A stretch of DNA of 64,000 nt, taken from positions 62,001 to 126,000 of the forward strand of contig NZ_QXEC01000014.1 in NCBI RefSeq assembly GCF_003583405.1, written 5' to 3'. Shown piece after piece: positions 32,840 to 41,694 of the stretch. The notes beneath the pieces are model-generated. The model was not told the DNA's origin. It made no database searches and saw only the letters and a program-made list of their open reading frames with translations. This DNA comes from Micromonospora radicis. GTDB taxonomy: Bacteria > Actinomycetota > Actinomycetes > Mycobacteriales > Micromonosporaceae. Made by a program: the position numbers and the translations under genes. Positions within the stretch are counted from its first letter, which is position 1. Every line of letters starts with the position of its first letter.

Positions 32840-34402
32840 CTACCCCTCCTCGAAGATCACATCACCACGCAGCACCGTGGCCCGGCACACCGGCAACGGC
32901 GTCGGATCCGCCGCACCCCGCAACTCCGGATCCTCGGCCTGCAACACCGGCAAACCACGCTCCACCCCCACCGGCGTCGACCACACCGCGAACGTCGCCG
33001 GCGCACCCAACGCCAACACCCCCTCGCTGTCCAGGTGCACCGCCCGCCAACCACCCCGGGTATGCGCCGCGAACGCCGCCCGCTCACTCATCCGCTGCAC
33101 CGGGTTGTGATGCGCCGCCGCCGCCCGCACCGAACCCCACGGATCCAACGGCGTCACCGGCGAATCGGAACCGAACGCCAACGCCACCCCCACCGCGTGC
33201 ATCGCCCCCATCGGATTCGACGCCAACGACCGCGCCAACCCCAACCGCGCCTCATACATCCGACCCGCGCCACCCCACAACCGGTCGAACGCCGGCTGCA
33301 TCGACGCCACCACCCCGAACTCCACGAACCCGGCGATCAACCGCCGATCCATGATCTCCGCGTGCTCCACCCGATGCCGCGCCGCCCGCACCCGATCCGT
33401 ACCCAACCGCTGCGCCGCCGCCGCGAACCCCGCCAACACCGTCGAGATCGCCGCGTCACCGATCGCGTGGAACCCGCCCTGCATCCCGTGCGCCGCACAG
33501 TCCAACAGATGATCACGCACCTGCTCGACACTCAGATACCCGTGACCACACCCGTCACCATCGACGTACGGAGCCGACACATGCGCCGTACGCGACCCCA
33601 ACGCCCCGTCCGCGAACAGATCACCACCGGCCCCCACCGCACCCAACTCCCGGGCCCGGGCCGCACCACCCAACTCACCCCAGTACCCGTACACCTCCGG
33701 CAACCCGGCACCGGAGATCGACAACAGCCCGGTGAAGTCCACCTCGTCGGAGATCTCCGGCCCACCACACTCGTGCACCGCGGCGATACCCAACGACGCC
33801 GCATGCGCCAACGCCACCCGCTGCGCCGCCACCCGCTGCGCCCGCGACACCGAACCACGCGCCACCGCCCGCACCACATGGTGCGCGTCCCGCCGCAACC
33901 ACCCCGACCCGTCGTACCCCGGCGCATCCACCACCTCCGGACACGCCGCCAACAACGCCGACGACACCAACGCCGAATGAATCGACGCCTGCGACAGATA
34001 CACCCGCCGCCCACCGGCCGCCCGAGCCAACTCCGCCGCCACCGGCGGCCGCGGCACCGGCCACGTCGACTCGTCCCACCCGTGCCCCAACACCACCGCG
34101 TCCACCGGCAACCCCGCCGCGAACACCGACACCGCGTCCAACAACTCCCCGGCCGACCGCACCCCGGACAGGTCCAGCCCCGACAACGCCAACCCGGTGT
34201 CACTGACATGCACATGCGCGTCCACGAACGCCGGCGTCACCAACGCACCAGCCAGATCCACCACCCGGTCAGCCACCGGCGCATCCGCGTCCGCACCCAA
34301 CCAGGCAATCCGCCCATCCCGCACCAGCAGCGCCGTCGCGGACGGATCAGCCGGACAATGCAACACACCGGCGCGGTACAACGTCGAGGGGTTCTTCGTC
34401 AT
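32840..34402 (-). CDS. YtcJ-like amidohydrolase in the lysine cluster
   Basis: The 520-aa metal-dependent hydrolase carries H-x-H in VDAHVHVSD (residues about 63-65), a later ADGALGSRTAHV motif, GGFHAIGDAAI and the catalytic Asp in AFGSDSPVTPLDP. These are family features of YtcJ/exoenzyme-regulatory AepA-type amidohydrolases. It is not part of the known clostridial lysine pathway. Its position between kdd and kamD, 4 bp after kdd and 23 bp before kamD, suggests it handles an acylated or cyclised lysine intermediate, but that is inference. Confidence 0.85.
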   Translation of the reverse strand: MTKNPSTLYRAGVLHCPADPSATALLVRDGRIAWLGADADAPVADRVVDLAGALVTPAFVDAHVHVSDTGLALSGLDLSGVRSAGELLDAVSVFAAGLPVDAVVLGHGWDESTWPVPRPPVAAELARAAGGRRVYLSQASIHSALVSSALLAACPEVVDAPGYDGSGWLRRDAHHVVRAVARGSVSRAQRVAAQRVALAHAASLGIAAVHECGGPEISDEVDFTGLLSISGAGLPEVYGYWGELGGAARARELGAVGAGGDLFADGALGSRTAHVSAPYVDGDGCGHGYLSVEQVRDHLLDCAAHGMQGGFHAIGDAAISTVLAGFAAAAQRLGTDRVRAARHRVEHAEIMDRRLIAGFVEFGVVASMQPAFDRLWGGAGRMYEARLGLARSLASNPMGAMHAVGVALAFGSDSPVTPLDPWGSVRAAAAHHNPVQRMSERAAFAAHTRGGWRAVHLDSEGVLALGAPATFAVWSTPVGVERGLPVLQAEDPELRGAADPTPLPVCRATVLRGDVIFEEG

Positions 34403-34406
34403 GGCC

Positions 34407-35459
34407 TCAGTCTGCCGCCAACCGCGCCTCGAAGAGCCCGCGCACCCCCGGCTCGCCCCGCAGCAACCCCAACGCCAACTCCGCGTGCCCCGGCACGAAC
34501 CCGTTACCGACCAGCATCGTCACGTCCGCCGCCAGACCCTCGGCACCCAACGCCGCCGCCGCGAAGCTCGTCGCCATCGAGAAGAAGATCACCGTGCCGC
34601 CGTCCGCGGTCGCCAACACCGCACCGTGCTCACAACCCGGCACGTCCACGCAGACCACCGTCACGTCCGCCGGCACCCCCAACGCCGACGTCACCGCCGC
34701 CGACAACCCCACCGGATCCCGGGCATCGGCCAACACCACCTCGTCCGCCAACCCCGCCGCCACCAGCGCCTCCCGCTCGCCGGCCACCGGCACCACACCG
34801 ACCGTACGACCCGCACCCGCCCGCCGTGCCGCCGCCAACGACAGCGAGCCACTCTTGCCCGCGCCGCCGACCACCGCCACCGTCACCGGCGCGGCCTCCG
34901 AGCGCTGCGCCACGTACCGCGACACCACCCGCGCCGTCAGCGCCGGCGCACCGCACACGTCCAGCACCGCCAGCGACAACTGCGGGTCCAGGTCCGCCGG
35001 CAGCACCGCCGCGATCGACCGGGCGAACAGGATTGCCCACCCGTCACACGGCACCTGCTCACTGCGCCCGTCCCACCGCGCCAGCCCGTCGGTCACCACC
35101 AGCGGGGTCAGCGTCAACGACACCAGCGTGGCCACCCGGTCGCCGGGCGCGAACCCCAGCGGAGAGCGCCGGCCAACCTCCGCCACGGTGCCGATCAGCA
35201 TGCCGCCCGACCCGGTCACCGGGTTCTGCATCTTGCCCCGGGTCGAGATGATCTCCAACACCTCGGCGCGGACCGCGTCGCCGTCACCGGCGTGCTTCTC
35301 CCACAACTGGCGGAAACTCGCCGCGTCCAGGTTCAGCCGCTCCACCCGGATCCGCACCTCGTTCGGCGCGATCTCCGGCCGCGGGTCCAGCCGCCAGGCC
35401 GCCTGCGGCAGCACTCCCGCCGGTTCCACGACACGGTGCAGACCCACCGGTGACGTCAC
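34407..35459 (-). CDS. kdd: L-erythro-3,5-diaminohexanoate dehydrogenase
   Basis: The 350-aa protein resembles Kdd: N-terminal RPEIAPNEVRIRVERLNLDAASFRQL, conserved GKMQNPVTGSGGMLIGTV, and an NAD site VAVVGGAGKSGSLSLAAARRA. Kdd oxidises 3,5-diaminohexanoate to 5-amino-3-oxohexanoate. It is the first gene of the minus-strand operon, with GGGGAGG about 5 nt before its GTG. The next enzyme, Kce, is not visible in the window. Confidence 0.9.
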   Translation of the reverse strand: MTSPVGLHRVVEPAGVLPQAAWRLDPRPEIAPNEVRIRVERLNLDAASFRQLWEKHAGDGDAVRAEVLEIISTRGKMQNPVTGSGGMLIGTVAEVGRRSPLGFAPGDRVATLVSLTLTPLVVTDGLARWDGRSEQVPCDGWAILFARSIAAVLPADLDPQLSLAVLDVCGAPALTARVVSRYVAQRSEAAPVTVAVVGGAGKSGSLSLAAARRAGAGRTVGVVPVAGEREALVAAGLADEVVLADARDPVGLSAAVTSALGVPADVTVVCVDVPGCEHGAVLATADGGTVIFFSMATSFAAAALGAEGLAADVTMLVGNGFVPGHAELALGLLRGEPGVRGLFEARLAAD

Positions 35460-35598
35460 GCCGACCTCCCCTGTCCAGCCGCCTGAACCTCGGGCTGAGG
35501 CTCGCGTAGCGGGAAAACTTACGGCAGACTAATTTCTTCACCGGATAATTTCCAGTAGCCTTGCGATCCGCTGACCACCGACAACCACAGGAGGGGCC
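35460..35598. promoter_or_regulatory. Divergent promoter region of kamA and the kdd operon
   Basis: The only AT-rich patch (35509-35560, e.g. ACTAATTTCTTCACC and GGATAATTTCC) of this region probably carries both promoters. GGAGGGG at 35590-35596 is the kamA ribosome binding site. No riboswitch structure was recognised. Confidence 0.5.
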
Positions 35599-37002
35599 GT
35601 GACCCAGACCCACCCGCCGGTGCAGACCGAACCGGCGACCCCGCCGGCCCCCACCAGCACCACCGGCCAGCCCTACGAATACCGCCGCAACCCACTCGTC
35701 GAACCCGACTGGACCCGCTTCCCCGGCTGGCGCCACGTCACCCGCGACCAGTGGGAGAACGCGCAGTGGCAGCGCGTCAACTGCGTCAAGAACGTCAAGC
35801 AGCTCCGCGCCGTACTCGGCGACACCGTCGACGAGACCTTCTACACCGACCTGGAAGCCGACCAACGCGCCCTGGCGACCATGTCCATGCTGGTACCACC
35901 CCAGATGATCAACACGATGGTGCCGTTCGCCCCGCTCACCACCGAGGCACTGCTCGCCGACCCGATCCGGCGCTACATGATCCCGGTCGCCTCCGACCGC
36001 CGCACCGACTGGCCCTCGCACCCCTACGCCAGCCGCGACTCGCTGCACGAACACGACATGTGGGTCGCCGAGGGCCTCACCCACCGCTACCCCACCAAGG
36101 TCCTCGCCGAACTGCTCTCCACCTGCCCGCAGTACTGCGGGCACTGCACCCGGATGGACCTGGTCGGCAACTCCACCCCCGCCGTCGACAAGCTCAAGCT
36201 CACCCTCAAGCCCGTCGACCGGTACGACGCCCACATCAGCTACCTCAAGGCCCACCCCGGAGTCCGCGACGTCGTGGTCTCCGGCGGCGACGTGGCCAAC
36301 GTGCCCTGGCGCAACCTCGAGTCGTACCTGATGCGGCTACTCGAGATCGAGACCATCCGCGACATCCGACTCGCCACCAAGGCACTGATGGGCCTGCCCC
36401 AGCACTGGCTCCAGCCCGACGTCGTCGAGGGCCTGGAACGGGTCGCCCGCACCGCCGCCCGCCGCGGCGTCAACCTGGCCATCCACACCCACGTCAACCA
36501 CGCCCAGTCGCTCACCCCGCTGGTCGCCCGCGCCGCCCAGACCGCGCTCGACGTCGGCGTCCGGGACGTACGCAACCAGGGCGTCCTGATGCGTGGCGTG
36601 AACGCCACCAGCGAAGACCTGCTCGACCTCTGCTTCGGACTTCAGGGCGAAGCCGGCATCCTGCCGTACTACTTCTACATGTGCGACATGATCCCCAACG
36701 CCGAACACTGGCGGGTCCCGGTCTGGCACGCCCAGCAACTGCAGCACGACATCATGGGCTACCTGCCCGGGTACGCCACCCCGCGGATCGTCTGCGACGT
36801 ACCGTTCGTCGGCAAACGCTGGGTGCACATGGTCACCGACTACGACCGTGACCGCGGCATCTCGTACTGGACCAAGAACTACCGCACCTCCATCGAGTCC
36901 GCCGACCTGGCCGCGCTCAGCAAGCGCTACGCCTACTACGACCCGATCGACACCCTGCCCGAGGTCGGCCGGCAGTGGTGGCGGACCCACCGCGACGACT
37001 GA
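35599..37002 (+). CDS. kamA: Lysine 2,3-aminomutase (radical SAM)
   Basis: The 467-aa protein has the radical-SAM cluster motif C-P-Q-Y-C-G-H-C (Cys176, Cys180, Cys183) after L-T-H-R-Y-P, and later MRGVNATSEDLLDLC, typical of KamA. It converts L-lysine to L-beta-lysine with PLP and S-adenosylmethionine. The cluster context is CGHCTRMDLVGNS rather than the CRHCTRRR of clostridial KamA, indicating a divergent clade, so another amino acid substrate cannot be excluded. Start GTG 35599 follows a strong GGAGGGG. Confidence 0.85.
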   Translation: MTQTHPPVQTEPATPPAPTSTTGQPYEYRRNPLVEPDWTRFPGWRHVTRDQWENAQWQRVNCVKNVKQLRAVLGDTVDETFYTDLEADQRALATMSMLVPPQMINTMVPFAPLTTEALLADPIRRYMIPVASDRRTDWPSHPYASRDSLHEHDMWVAEGLTHRYPTKVLAELLSTCPQYCGHCTRMDLVGNSTPAVDKLKLTLKPVDRYDAHISYLKAHPGVRDVVVSGGDVANVPWRNLESYLMRLLEIETIRDIRLATKALMGLPQHWLQPDVVEGLERVARTAARRGVNLAIHTHVNHAQSLTPLVARAAQTALDVGVRDVRNQGVLMRGVNATSEDLLDLCFGLQGEAGILPYYFYMCDMIPNAEHWRVPVWHAQQLQHDIMGYLPGYATPRIVCDVPFVGKRWVHMVTDYDRDRGISYWTKNYRTSIESADLAALSKRYAYYDPIDTLPEVGRQWWRTHRDD

Positions 37003-37010
37003 CCCAGCAC

Positions 37011-37036
37011 GGACGGCGGCTCATCGGCCGCCGTCC
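37011..37036. terminator. kamA terminator hairpin
   Basis: GGACGGCGGC (37011-37020) pairs with GCCGCCGTCC (37027-37036) with a 6-nt loop, 8 bp after the kamA stop. Confidence 0.75.
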
Positions 37037-37050
37037 ACCAGGCCGACACG

Positions 37051-37087
37051 CGAGGGCGGGCCGCCGGTATCCGGCGGCCCGCCCTCG
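37051..37087. terminator. Second hairpin between kamA and the CsbD gene
   Basis: Perfect 17-bp arms (37051-37067, 37071-37087) with a 3-nt loop lie 11 bp from the convergent CsbD stop, probably terminating that gene. Confidence 0.8.
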
Positions 37088-37098
37088 TCGCGCTGAGG

Positions 37099-37293
37099 TC
37101 ACCGAGTGAACGCGTCCTTGGCGTTGCGCCCGGCGTCCTTGACGTTCTCACCGGCCTGCCGCGCGCGGGCCTCGCTCTGGTCGTTGGCGCCCTCGGCGCG
37201 CATGCGCTCGTTGTCGGTCATGTCGCCGATGCGCTCCTTGGCGGCGCCGCTCAGTTCCTCGACCTTGTTCTTCGCCTTGTCGGTGAAGCTCAT
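37099..37293 (-). CDS. CsbD family stress protein
   Basis: The 64-aa hydrophilic protein begins MSFTDKAKNKVEELSGAAKE and has the CsbD/YjbJ composition rich in Lys, Glu, Ala and Asn with no Cys. Bacillus CsbD is sigma-B controlled; the molecular function is unknown. The ATG at 37293 is preceded by GGAGGCGAC. A longer frame to 37380 has no family similarity. Confidence 0.9.
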   Translation of the reverse strand: MSFTDKAKNKVEELSGAAKERIGDMTDNERMRAEGANDQSEARARQAGENVKDAGRNAKDAFTR

Positions 37294-37469
37294 GTCGCCT
37301 CCTCTGCTCCGCCGTTGGGGTCGTGCCCCTGTCGCTGTGGTGTTCCCCGTCGGCCCGGGGGGAAACCCGGGGCGGGTCACATCGCGTAGTGCATCCTAGG
37401 AAGCTAGGTGAAGTCCTCGAACGGTCGGCTCGACACCCACCGGCGTCTCGAGTGGGGTTGACTGGACGG

Positions 37470-38081
37470 ATGGGACAGGGACAGATCATGCTGATCCGGC
37501 ACGGCGCCACCACCTGGAGCATCAGCCGCCGGCACACGTCGTACACCGATCTGGAGCTCACCCCCGACGGCGAACTACAGGCCCGGGCACTCGGCCCGGC
37601 CCTGGCCGACCAGCGGTTCGTCGGCGTGCTGACCAGTCCCCGCCTCCGGGCCCTGCGCACCGCGCAGCTGGCCGGTCTGACCGTCACCGACACCGACGAG
37701 GACCTGGCCGAGTGGAACTACGGCGAGTACGAGGGCCGGACCACCGCGGAGATCCAACACGACCGCCCGCACTGGAACGTCTGGACCGACGGCTGCCCCG
37801 GCGGCGAGTCGCCCAGCGAGGTCGGCGAGCGCGTCGACCGGCTACTCACCAGACTGCACCCCCTGCTGGACCGCGGGTCGGTCGCCCTGGTCGGGCACGC
37901 CCACTCGCTGCGGGTACTCGGTGCCCGGTGGATCGGACTCCCGCCGTCCGCGGGTGGGCTGCTGCGTCTGGACACCGCCACGCTCAGCCTGCTCGGCCAC
38001 GAACACGGCCGGCGGGTCGTCCTGCGCTGGAACCACTCCCCCGCCCCGTCGGCCGAAGCCACGTCGACCGCCCGGCACTGA
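37470..38081 (+). CDS. Histidine phosphatase (phosphoglycerate-mutase-like) family protein
   Basis: The 203-aa protein carries the catalytic L-I-R-H-G near residues 8-12, the second Arg/Glu set in LAEWNYGEYEGRTTAEI and the C-terminal H in LVGHAHSLRVLGARWIG. The family includes broad phosphatases such as GpmB/CobC; the substrate is not evident. The frame is open from 37323, but the ATG at 37470 just before the catalytic motif is the reasonable start. Confidence 0.9.
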   Translation: MGQGQIMLIRHGATTWSISRRHTSYTDLELTPDGELQARALGPALADQRFVGVLTSPRLRALRTAQLAGLTVTDTDEDLAEWNYGEYEGRTTAEIQHDRPHWNVWTDGCPGGESPSEVGERVDRLLTRLHPLLDRGSVALVGHAHSLRVLGARWIGLPPSAGGLLRLDTATLSLLGHEHGRRVVLRWNHSPAPSAEATSTARH

Positions 38082-38089
38082 CCCACAAA

Positions 38090-38141
38090 CAGTCGACCGG
38101 CTCCGGTCCACCTGCGATGGTGGACCGGAGCCGGTCGACTG
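38090..38141. terminator. Bidirectional terminator (23-bp stem)
   Basis: Perfect 23-bp arms (38090-38112, 38119-38141) with loop TGCGAT lie between the convergent phosphatase and TagF-like genes. Confidence 0.9.
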
Positions 38142-38153
38142 TGGACTCTCAGG

Positions 38154-39839
38154 TCAGAGGTGACGGCCCGCCTCGTCGAGGAAGTGCTGGGCGTACCCCT
38201 CCGCCGGGATGTCCCCGAGGTAGTACTTCTTCAGATCCTGCCGGGTGCTGGCCAGCGGGTCGCTGCCGAGCAGATCGTCCAGGACCGGATCGAGACCCCG
38301 CACCCGGCCGCCGTACGCGTCGATCACGTACGCCGCCCGCGCCAGCGGGAACGCGTCCGTGAACCGGTCCGCCGGCGTGGAGACGGCCACCATCGCGAAC
38401 GGCTTCTCCGAGTACAGGTAGTCGGCCACCACACTGGACACGTCCGACACCATCACGTCCGAGGCGTTGAAGCAGTCCACCACGGACATCTTCGTCTCGG
38501 CCTCGGCACCGAACACGTGCGGCCGACCGTTGGCCCGACGGTCCTCGGCCAGCAGGGTCTTGATCCGCTCCGACTCGGCGGTCAGCGCCGCCGACCGTCC
38601 GGTGTAGGGGTGCGGCCGGAACACGATGCTGCAACCCCGCGCCACCAGCGCCTTGACGATCTCGAAGCCGACGAGCAGCGACGAGTAGTTGGAGTCGGCG
38701 TAGAAGCCGGCCCAGGTCGGGGCGTACAGCACCCGCGGATTGGCGATCGAGGCGATCGGCTGGGCGGCGATGGCGACGTTCTCCACCTGCGGCCGTCCGA
38801 CGATGGCGAACATCTCCGCCGGCATGCTGACGCCGTTGGCCGCGAACCGGTCGATCGCCGCCTGACCGGCGACGAAGTTCTTGTCGTACATCCGGAAGAC
38901 CGGGTTGTGACTCGGCACCTTGTCGCTGTCACCGTGGTTGAGCTGGATGTGCGTCAGGTGCGCGTACCGGACCATGTGGTTGTTCTTCGTCGCGGTGTTG
39001 ACGTAGAACGCCGCCCGCAGCGACGGCACGATGACGTCGTCGAGCTGACCCAGCCCCGAGCGCAGCACCACCGGCGCCGTGGTCAGGCGCAACACCTCGT
39101 TGAAGTTGGCCTCGGTGCGCACCAGCACGAAGTACTTCTTGCCGAGACGGTCCAGGTAGGGCAGCCACATGCCCACCTGGTACGCGGTGCCGGCCGGTGC
39201 GTCCCAGTGCAGCAGGAAGGCCGGCTCGTACGCGGTCAGCGCGGCGTTCAACCGGGTCTCGCTGGCGTGCCGGGCCCGTACCCGGGTCGTCGCCTGCCAG
39301 CCGGTGAACACCACCAACGCCAGCGCCGCGACCGAGACCACCAGGGAAACCACCCCCAGGGTGCCGACGAAGGCGAACCCGAGGGCGACCACCACCGCGA
39401 CGCCGTTGACCAGCACTGCGCGGCTGGTGTTGGGGCGCAGGTTCGGACGCAGGCCGCTGCCGCGCAGGTTCGCCGAGACCGGGTAGACCGACCGAGAAAC
39501 CGCCGACACCGCCGGCTCGGCGAGAATCGCCAGGGCCGCCACGCCGACGCCCAGCGCCAGGCCGAAGCCGAGGCCGCCGTGCACCGCGGCCAGCACGTAG
39601 GCGCTGGCGAGCAGGAGCAGGCGGGTCACCACCGTCGCCCCGGACGGGGCCGAACCGCCACTGAACGCGTTGCGCCACACCCAGCCGAGCAGGCCGACCG
39701 CGACCAGGGCCGGTGCCAGCGCCCAGAACGGTGAGCCGGCCACCGCCGCGAGCAGCAGGGCGGTCAGCGCCGCCAGCTCGGCGGCCAGGGTCGGCAGGCG
39801 ACCCGCCAGCCACCCGCGAAGCCCGGACTTGGGCGTCAC
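38154..39839 (-). CDS. CDP-glycerol glycerophosphotransferase-like protein (TagF family)
   Basis: The 561-aa protein has about four to six N-terminal membrane helices (to residue about 185) and a C-terminal glycosyltransferase-like domain with HGDSDKVPSHN, RVLYAPTWAGFY, FRPHPYTG and DVMVSDVSSVVADYLYSEKPFA, which are TagF hallmarks. TagF polymerises poly(glycerol phosphate) teichoic chains. The actual polymer here is unknown. The GTG start overlaps the upstream pyruvyltransferase-like gene by 4 bp, so they act in one pathway of wall glycopolymer synthesis. Confidence 0.88.
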   Translation of the reverse strand: MTPKSGLRGWLAGRLPTLAAELAALTALLLAAVAGSPFWALAPALVAVGLLGWVWRNAFSGGSAPSGATVVTRLLLLASAYVLAAVHGGLGFGLALGVGVAALAILAEPAVSAVSRSVYPVSANLRGSGLRPNLRPNTSRAVLVNGVAVVVALGFAFVGTLGVVSLVVSVAALALVVFTGWQATTRVRARHASETRLNAALTAYEPAFLLHWDAPAGTAYQVGMWLPYLDRLGKKYFVLVRTEANFNEVLRLTTAPVVLRSGLGQLDDVIVPSLRAAFYVNTATKNNHMVRYAHLTHIQLNHGDSDKVPSHNPVFRMYDKNFVAGQAAIDRFAANGVSMPAEMFAIVGRPQVENVAIAAQPIASIANPRVLYAPTWAGFYADSNYSSLLVGFEIVKALVARGCSIVFRPHPYTGRSAALTAESERIKTLLAEDRRANGRPHVFGAEAETKMSVVDCFNASDVMVSDVSSVVADYLYSEKPFAMVAVSTPADRFTDAFPLARAAYVIDAYGGRVRGLDPVLDDLLGSDPLASTRQDLKKYYLGDIPAEGYAQHFLDEAGRHL

Positions 39840-41296
39840 CGTCGGACCCCCGGCGTGCCCGAGCCGTTCATCCGCAGCACCCGGCTGACCCGGCCGCGCC
39901 AGCTCGCCAGGAAGTTCTGCTGCACCTTCAACTCCTTCTCCAACTGGGTTACCCGCTCCTCAAGTGACGCCTGCTGTCCGCGGGGCTCGCGGAAGGGTGG
40001 TTCGAAGTCGTAGGCCGGACGGGCCAGGTCACCCTCGTGTCCCTGCCGCAGCCAGCGCAACCGCGACATGACCTGGCGGCGACCGACGGTGTCCGAGGCC
40101 ATCAGCGTGTGCACCGGACCGGGGAACTTGGCGGCGGCGAGCGCCTGGTCGTACGCGGGGTTCTCCTTGCCCGGCTGGAACACGTGCTCGAGGTCGTTGT
40201 GCTCGAGGAAACGCAGGTACGTCTCGAAGGTCGGCGCCTGCCGGGGCGCGAAGGTGTCGAAGTCGGCCTCCTGGTACAGCTGCTGCGCGTCGACGTCCGG
40301 CGGCAGGTCGGCGTAGAGCCGGTACGGGATGCCGTGGTACTCGGCCAGCTCGACGGTCCGGGAGTCGTGCGCCAGCACCACCGCCGGCGTACCGGCCAGC
40401 ACGGCGGCCACGTTGCCGTGGATCCGGGTACCGAAGGCGAAGTGCTGCTCGGCCATGAACTCGACCCACGTCGAGGCGTCCACGAAGAACCGCATCCGGT
40501 CGTTCTCGTAGAGCGGGTGCTCGGTGTGGATCGGCATCCGCTTGTTGCCGACCTTGGCCGGGTTCTCGCCCCAGAGCATCAGCGCCAGCCGGTGGTGCTG
40601 CTGCGGCACGATCACGCTGTTGGGGTAGCGGTTCGTGTTCGCCTCGACCAGCCGGTCGACGCCCTTGACCTTCGGCGTGTACGAGATCGCCAGCGGGCTG
40701 TCCGGGGTCAGGTAGTTGACCTTGCGGACCAGCGGGCCCAACGGCCCGTTGCCGAACATCGACGGGCAGCCGATCACGCGTACGTGCTCGTCGCCGAAGC
40801 CCAGGTACTTGAGCATCCGCGCGGTGTACTCGCCGCGCACGCCGATCGAGGCGGACCGGTCCAACACGGCACGGGTGAACCGGGTGACGATCCGCTTGTA
40901 CTCGTCGGGCAGCGAGTCGAACTCGGTGCCGTACGGCAGCTGCGCGCCGATGCCGACCACGGTGACCGGGATCGTCAGCTTCTCGATGACCTTGGCGAGC
41001 CGCTCCAGGTGGGGCAGGAAGGTGTCCCGGTAGGAGTTCGCCATCGGCAGGACGAACCGGTCGAACTCCTCGTTCGTCCGGTCGACGTATCGGCCCAGGT
41101 GGACCGGGCGCTCGTGCACGTACGAGTTGGCGACCAACTCGGCGTCGGGCACGCTCAGCACCCGGAACACGGCGCTGTAGAAGAGCATGTTGCCGGAGTT
41201 CGACCCGAACACGCCCAACCGTGAGGTGGCGAGGCTCTGCTCGTGGGAGAGGACTGTTGTCGGGTGTTTGCCGGCGCGTACGAGGATGCGAGTCAT
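39836..41296 (-). CDS. Polysaccharide pyruvyl transferase family protein
   Basis: The 486-aa protein starts MTRILVRAGKHPTTVLSHEQ and contains VFGSNSGNMLF, family motif EHFAFGTRIHGNVAAVLAGTPAVVLAHDSR and a C-terminal coiled-coil (SLEERVTQLEKELKVQQNF). The family transfers pyruvate ketals to wall or capsular sugars. Its overlap with the TagF-like gene suggests pyruvylation of the same polymer. A frame to 41578 exists but the ATG at 41296 begins the recognisable domain. Confidence 0.85.
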   Translation of the reverse strand: MTRILVRAGKHPTTVLSHEQSLATSRLGVFGSNSGNMLFYSAVFRVLSVPDAELVANSYVHERPVHLGRYVDRTNEEFDRFVLPMANSYRDTFLPHLERLAKVIEKLTIPVTVVGIGAQLPYGTEFDSLPDEYKRIVTRFTRAVLDRSASIGVRGEYTARMLKYLGFGDEHVRVIGCPSMFGNGPLGPLVRKVNYLTPDSPLAISYTPKVKGVDRLVEANTNRYPNSVIVPQQHHRLALMLWGENPAKVGNKRMPIHTEHPLYENDRMRFFVDASTWVEFMAEQHFAFGTRIHGNVAAVLAGTPAVVLAHDSRTVELAEYHGIPYRLYADLPPDVDAQQLYQEADFDTFAPRQAPTFETYLRFLEHNDLEHVFQPGKENPAYDQALAAAKFPGPVHTLMASDTVGRRQVMSRLRWLRQGHEGDLARPAYDFEPPFREPRGQQASLEERVTQLEKELKVQQNFLASWRGRVSRVLRMNGSGTPGVRR

Positions 41297-41560
41297 GACC
41301 GGACTCCGGACACCGAGTGGTTGAAGGGCGACCGCATCGGTCGGTACATCTCGTCCTCCCCTTGAAGACACGCCGATCGACCCGGGCGCCGAGGCACCGC
41401 CGCGGAACACCGGCATCGGCCGGTGTCGCTCATGATCGGGTCTCACTTCCGCAGAATCAGGGATGGATCCTAGCCCCGCCTGGTGTCGGTGGACCCCACC
41501 GGGGGGTCGCGTTTCTCGATCTTCTCGACCGGTTTGCGGCGTTCTGTCGGCCCATCCGGG

Positions 41561-41625
41561 GTTCACCGGCAACCGCACCGACGTTCACCGGCGGCCCACC
41601 CGGCGGCCGCCCGAGGTTCACCGGC
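41561..41625. repeat. Three phased direct repeats GTTCACCGGC
   Basis: Copies start at 41561, 41583 and 41616, that is 22 and 33 bp apart. They lie in the 398-bp non-coding region (41297-41694) upstream of the glycopolymer operon and downstream of the Lrp gene. No gene is seen in this region. Confidence 0.6.
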
Positions 41626-41668
41626 GGCGGAGCCCGCGCGCCTCGCGCGACGCGCCGGGTCCGGCTCC

Positions 41669-41694
41669 CCGCGGCCGTGCGGGCACGGCCGCGG
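41669..41694. terminator. Terminator of the Lrp-family gene
   Basis: CCGCGGCCGTGC (41669-41680) pairs with GCACGGCCGCGG (41683-41694), immediately next to the stop codon of the minus-strand gene. The 2-nt loop implies the innermost pairs open. Confidence 0.7.

Noticed and set aside
35460..35598. Cobalamin riboswitch before the kam operon
   Set aside because: The 139-bp gap is too short and shows no B12-box-like sequence that I can recognise.
41561..41625. GTTCACCGGC repeats as a CRISPR array
   Set aside because: There are only three 10-bp units with 12- and 23-bp spacers and no cas genes; regulatory repeats are more likely.
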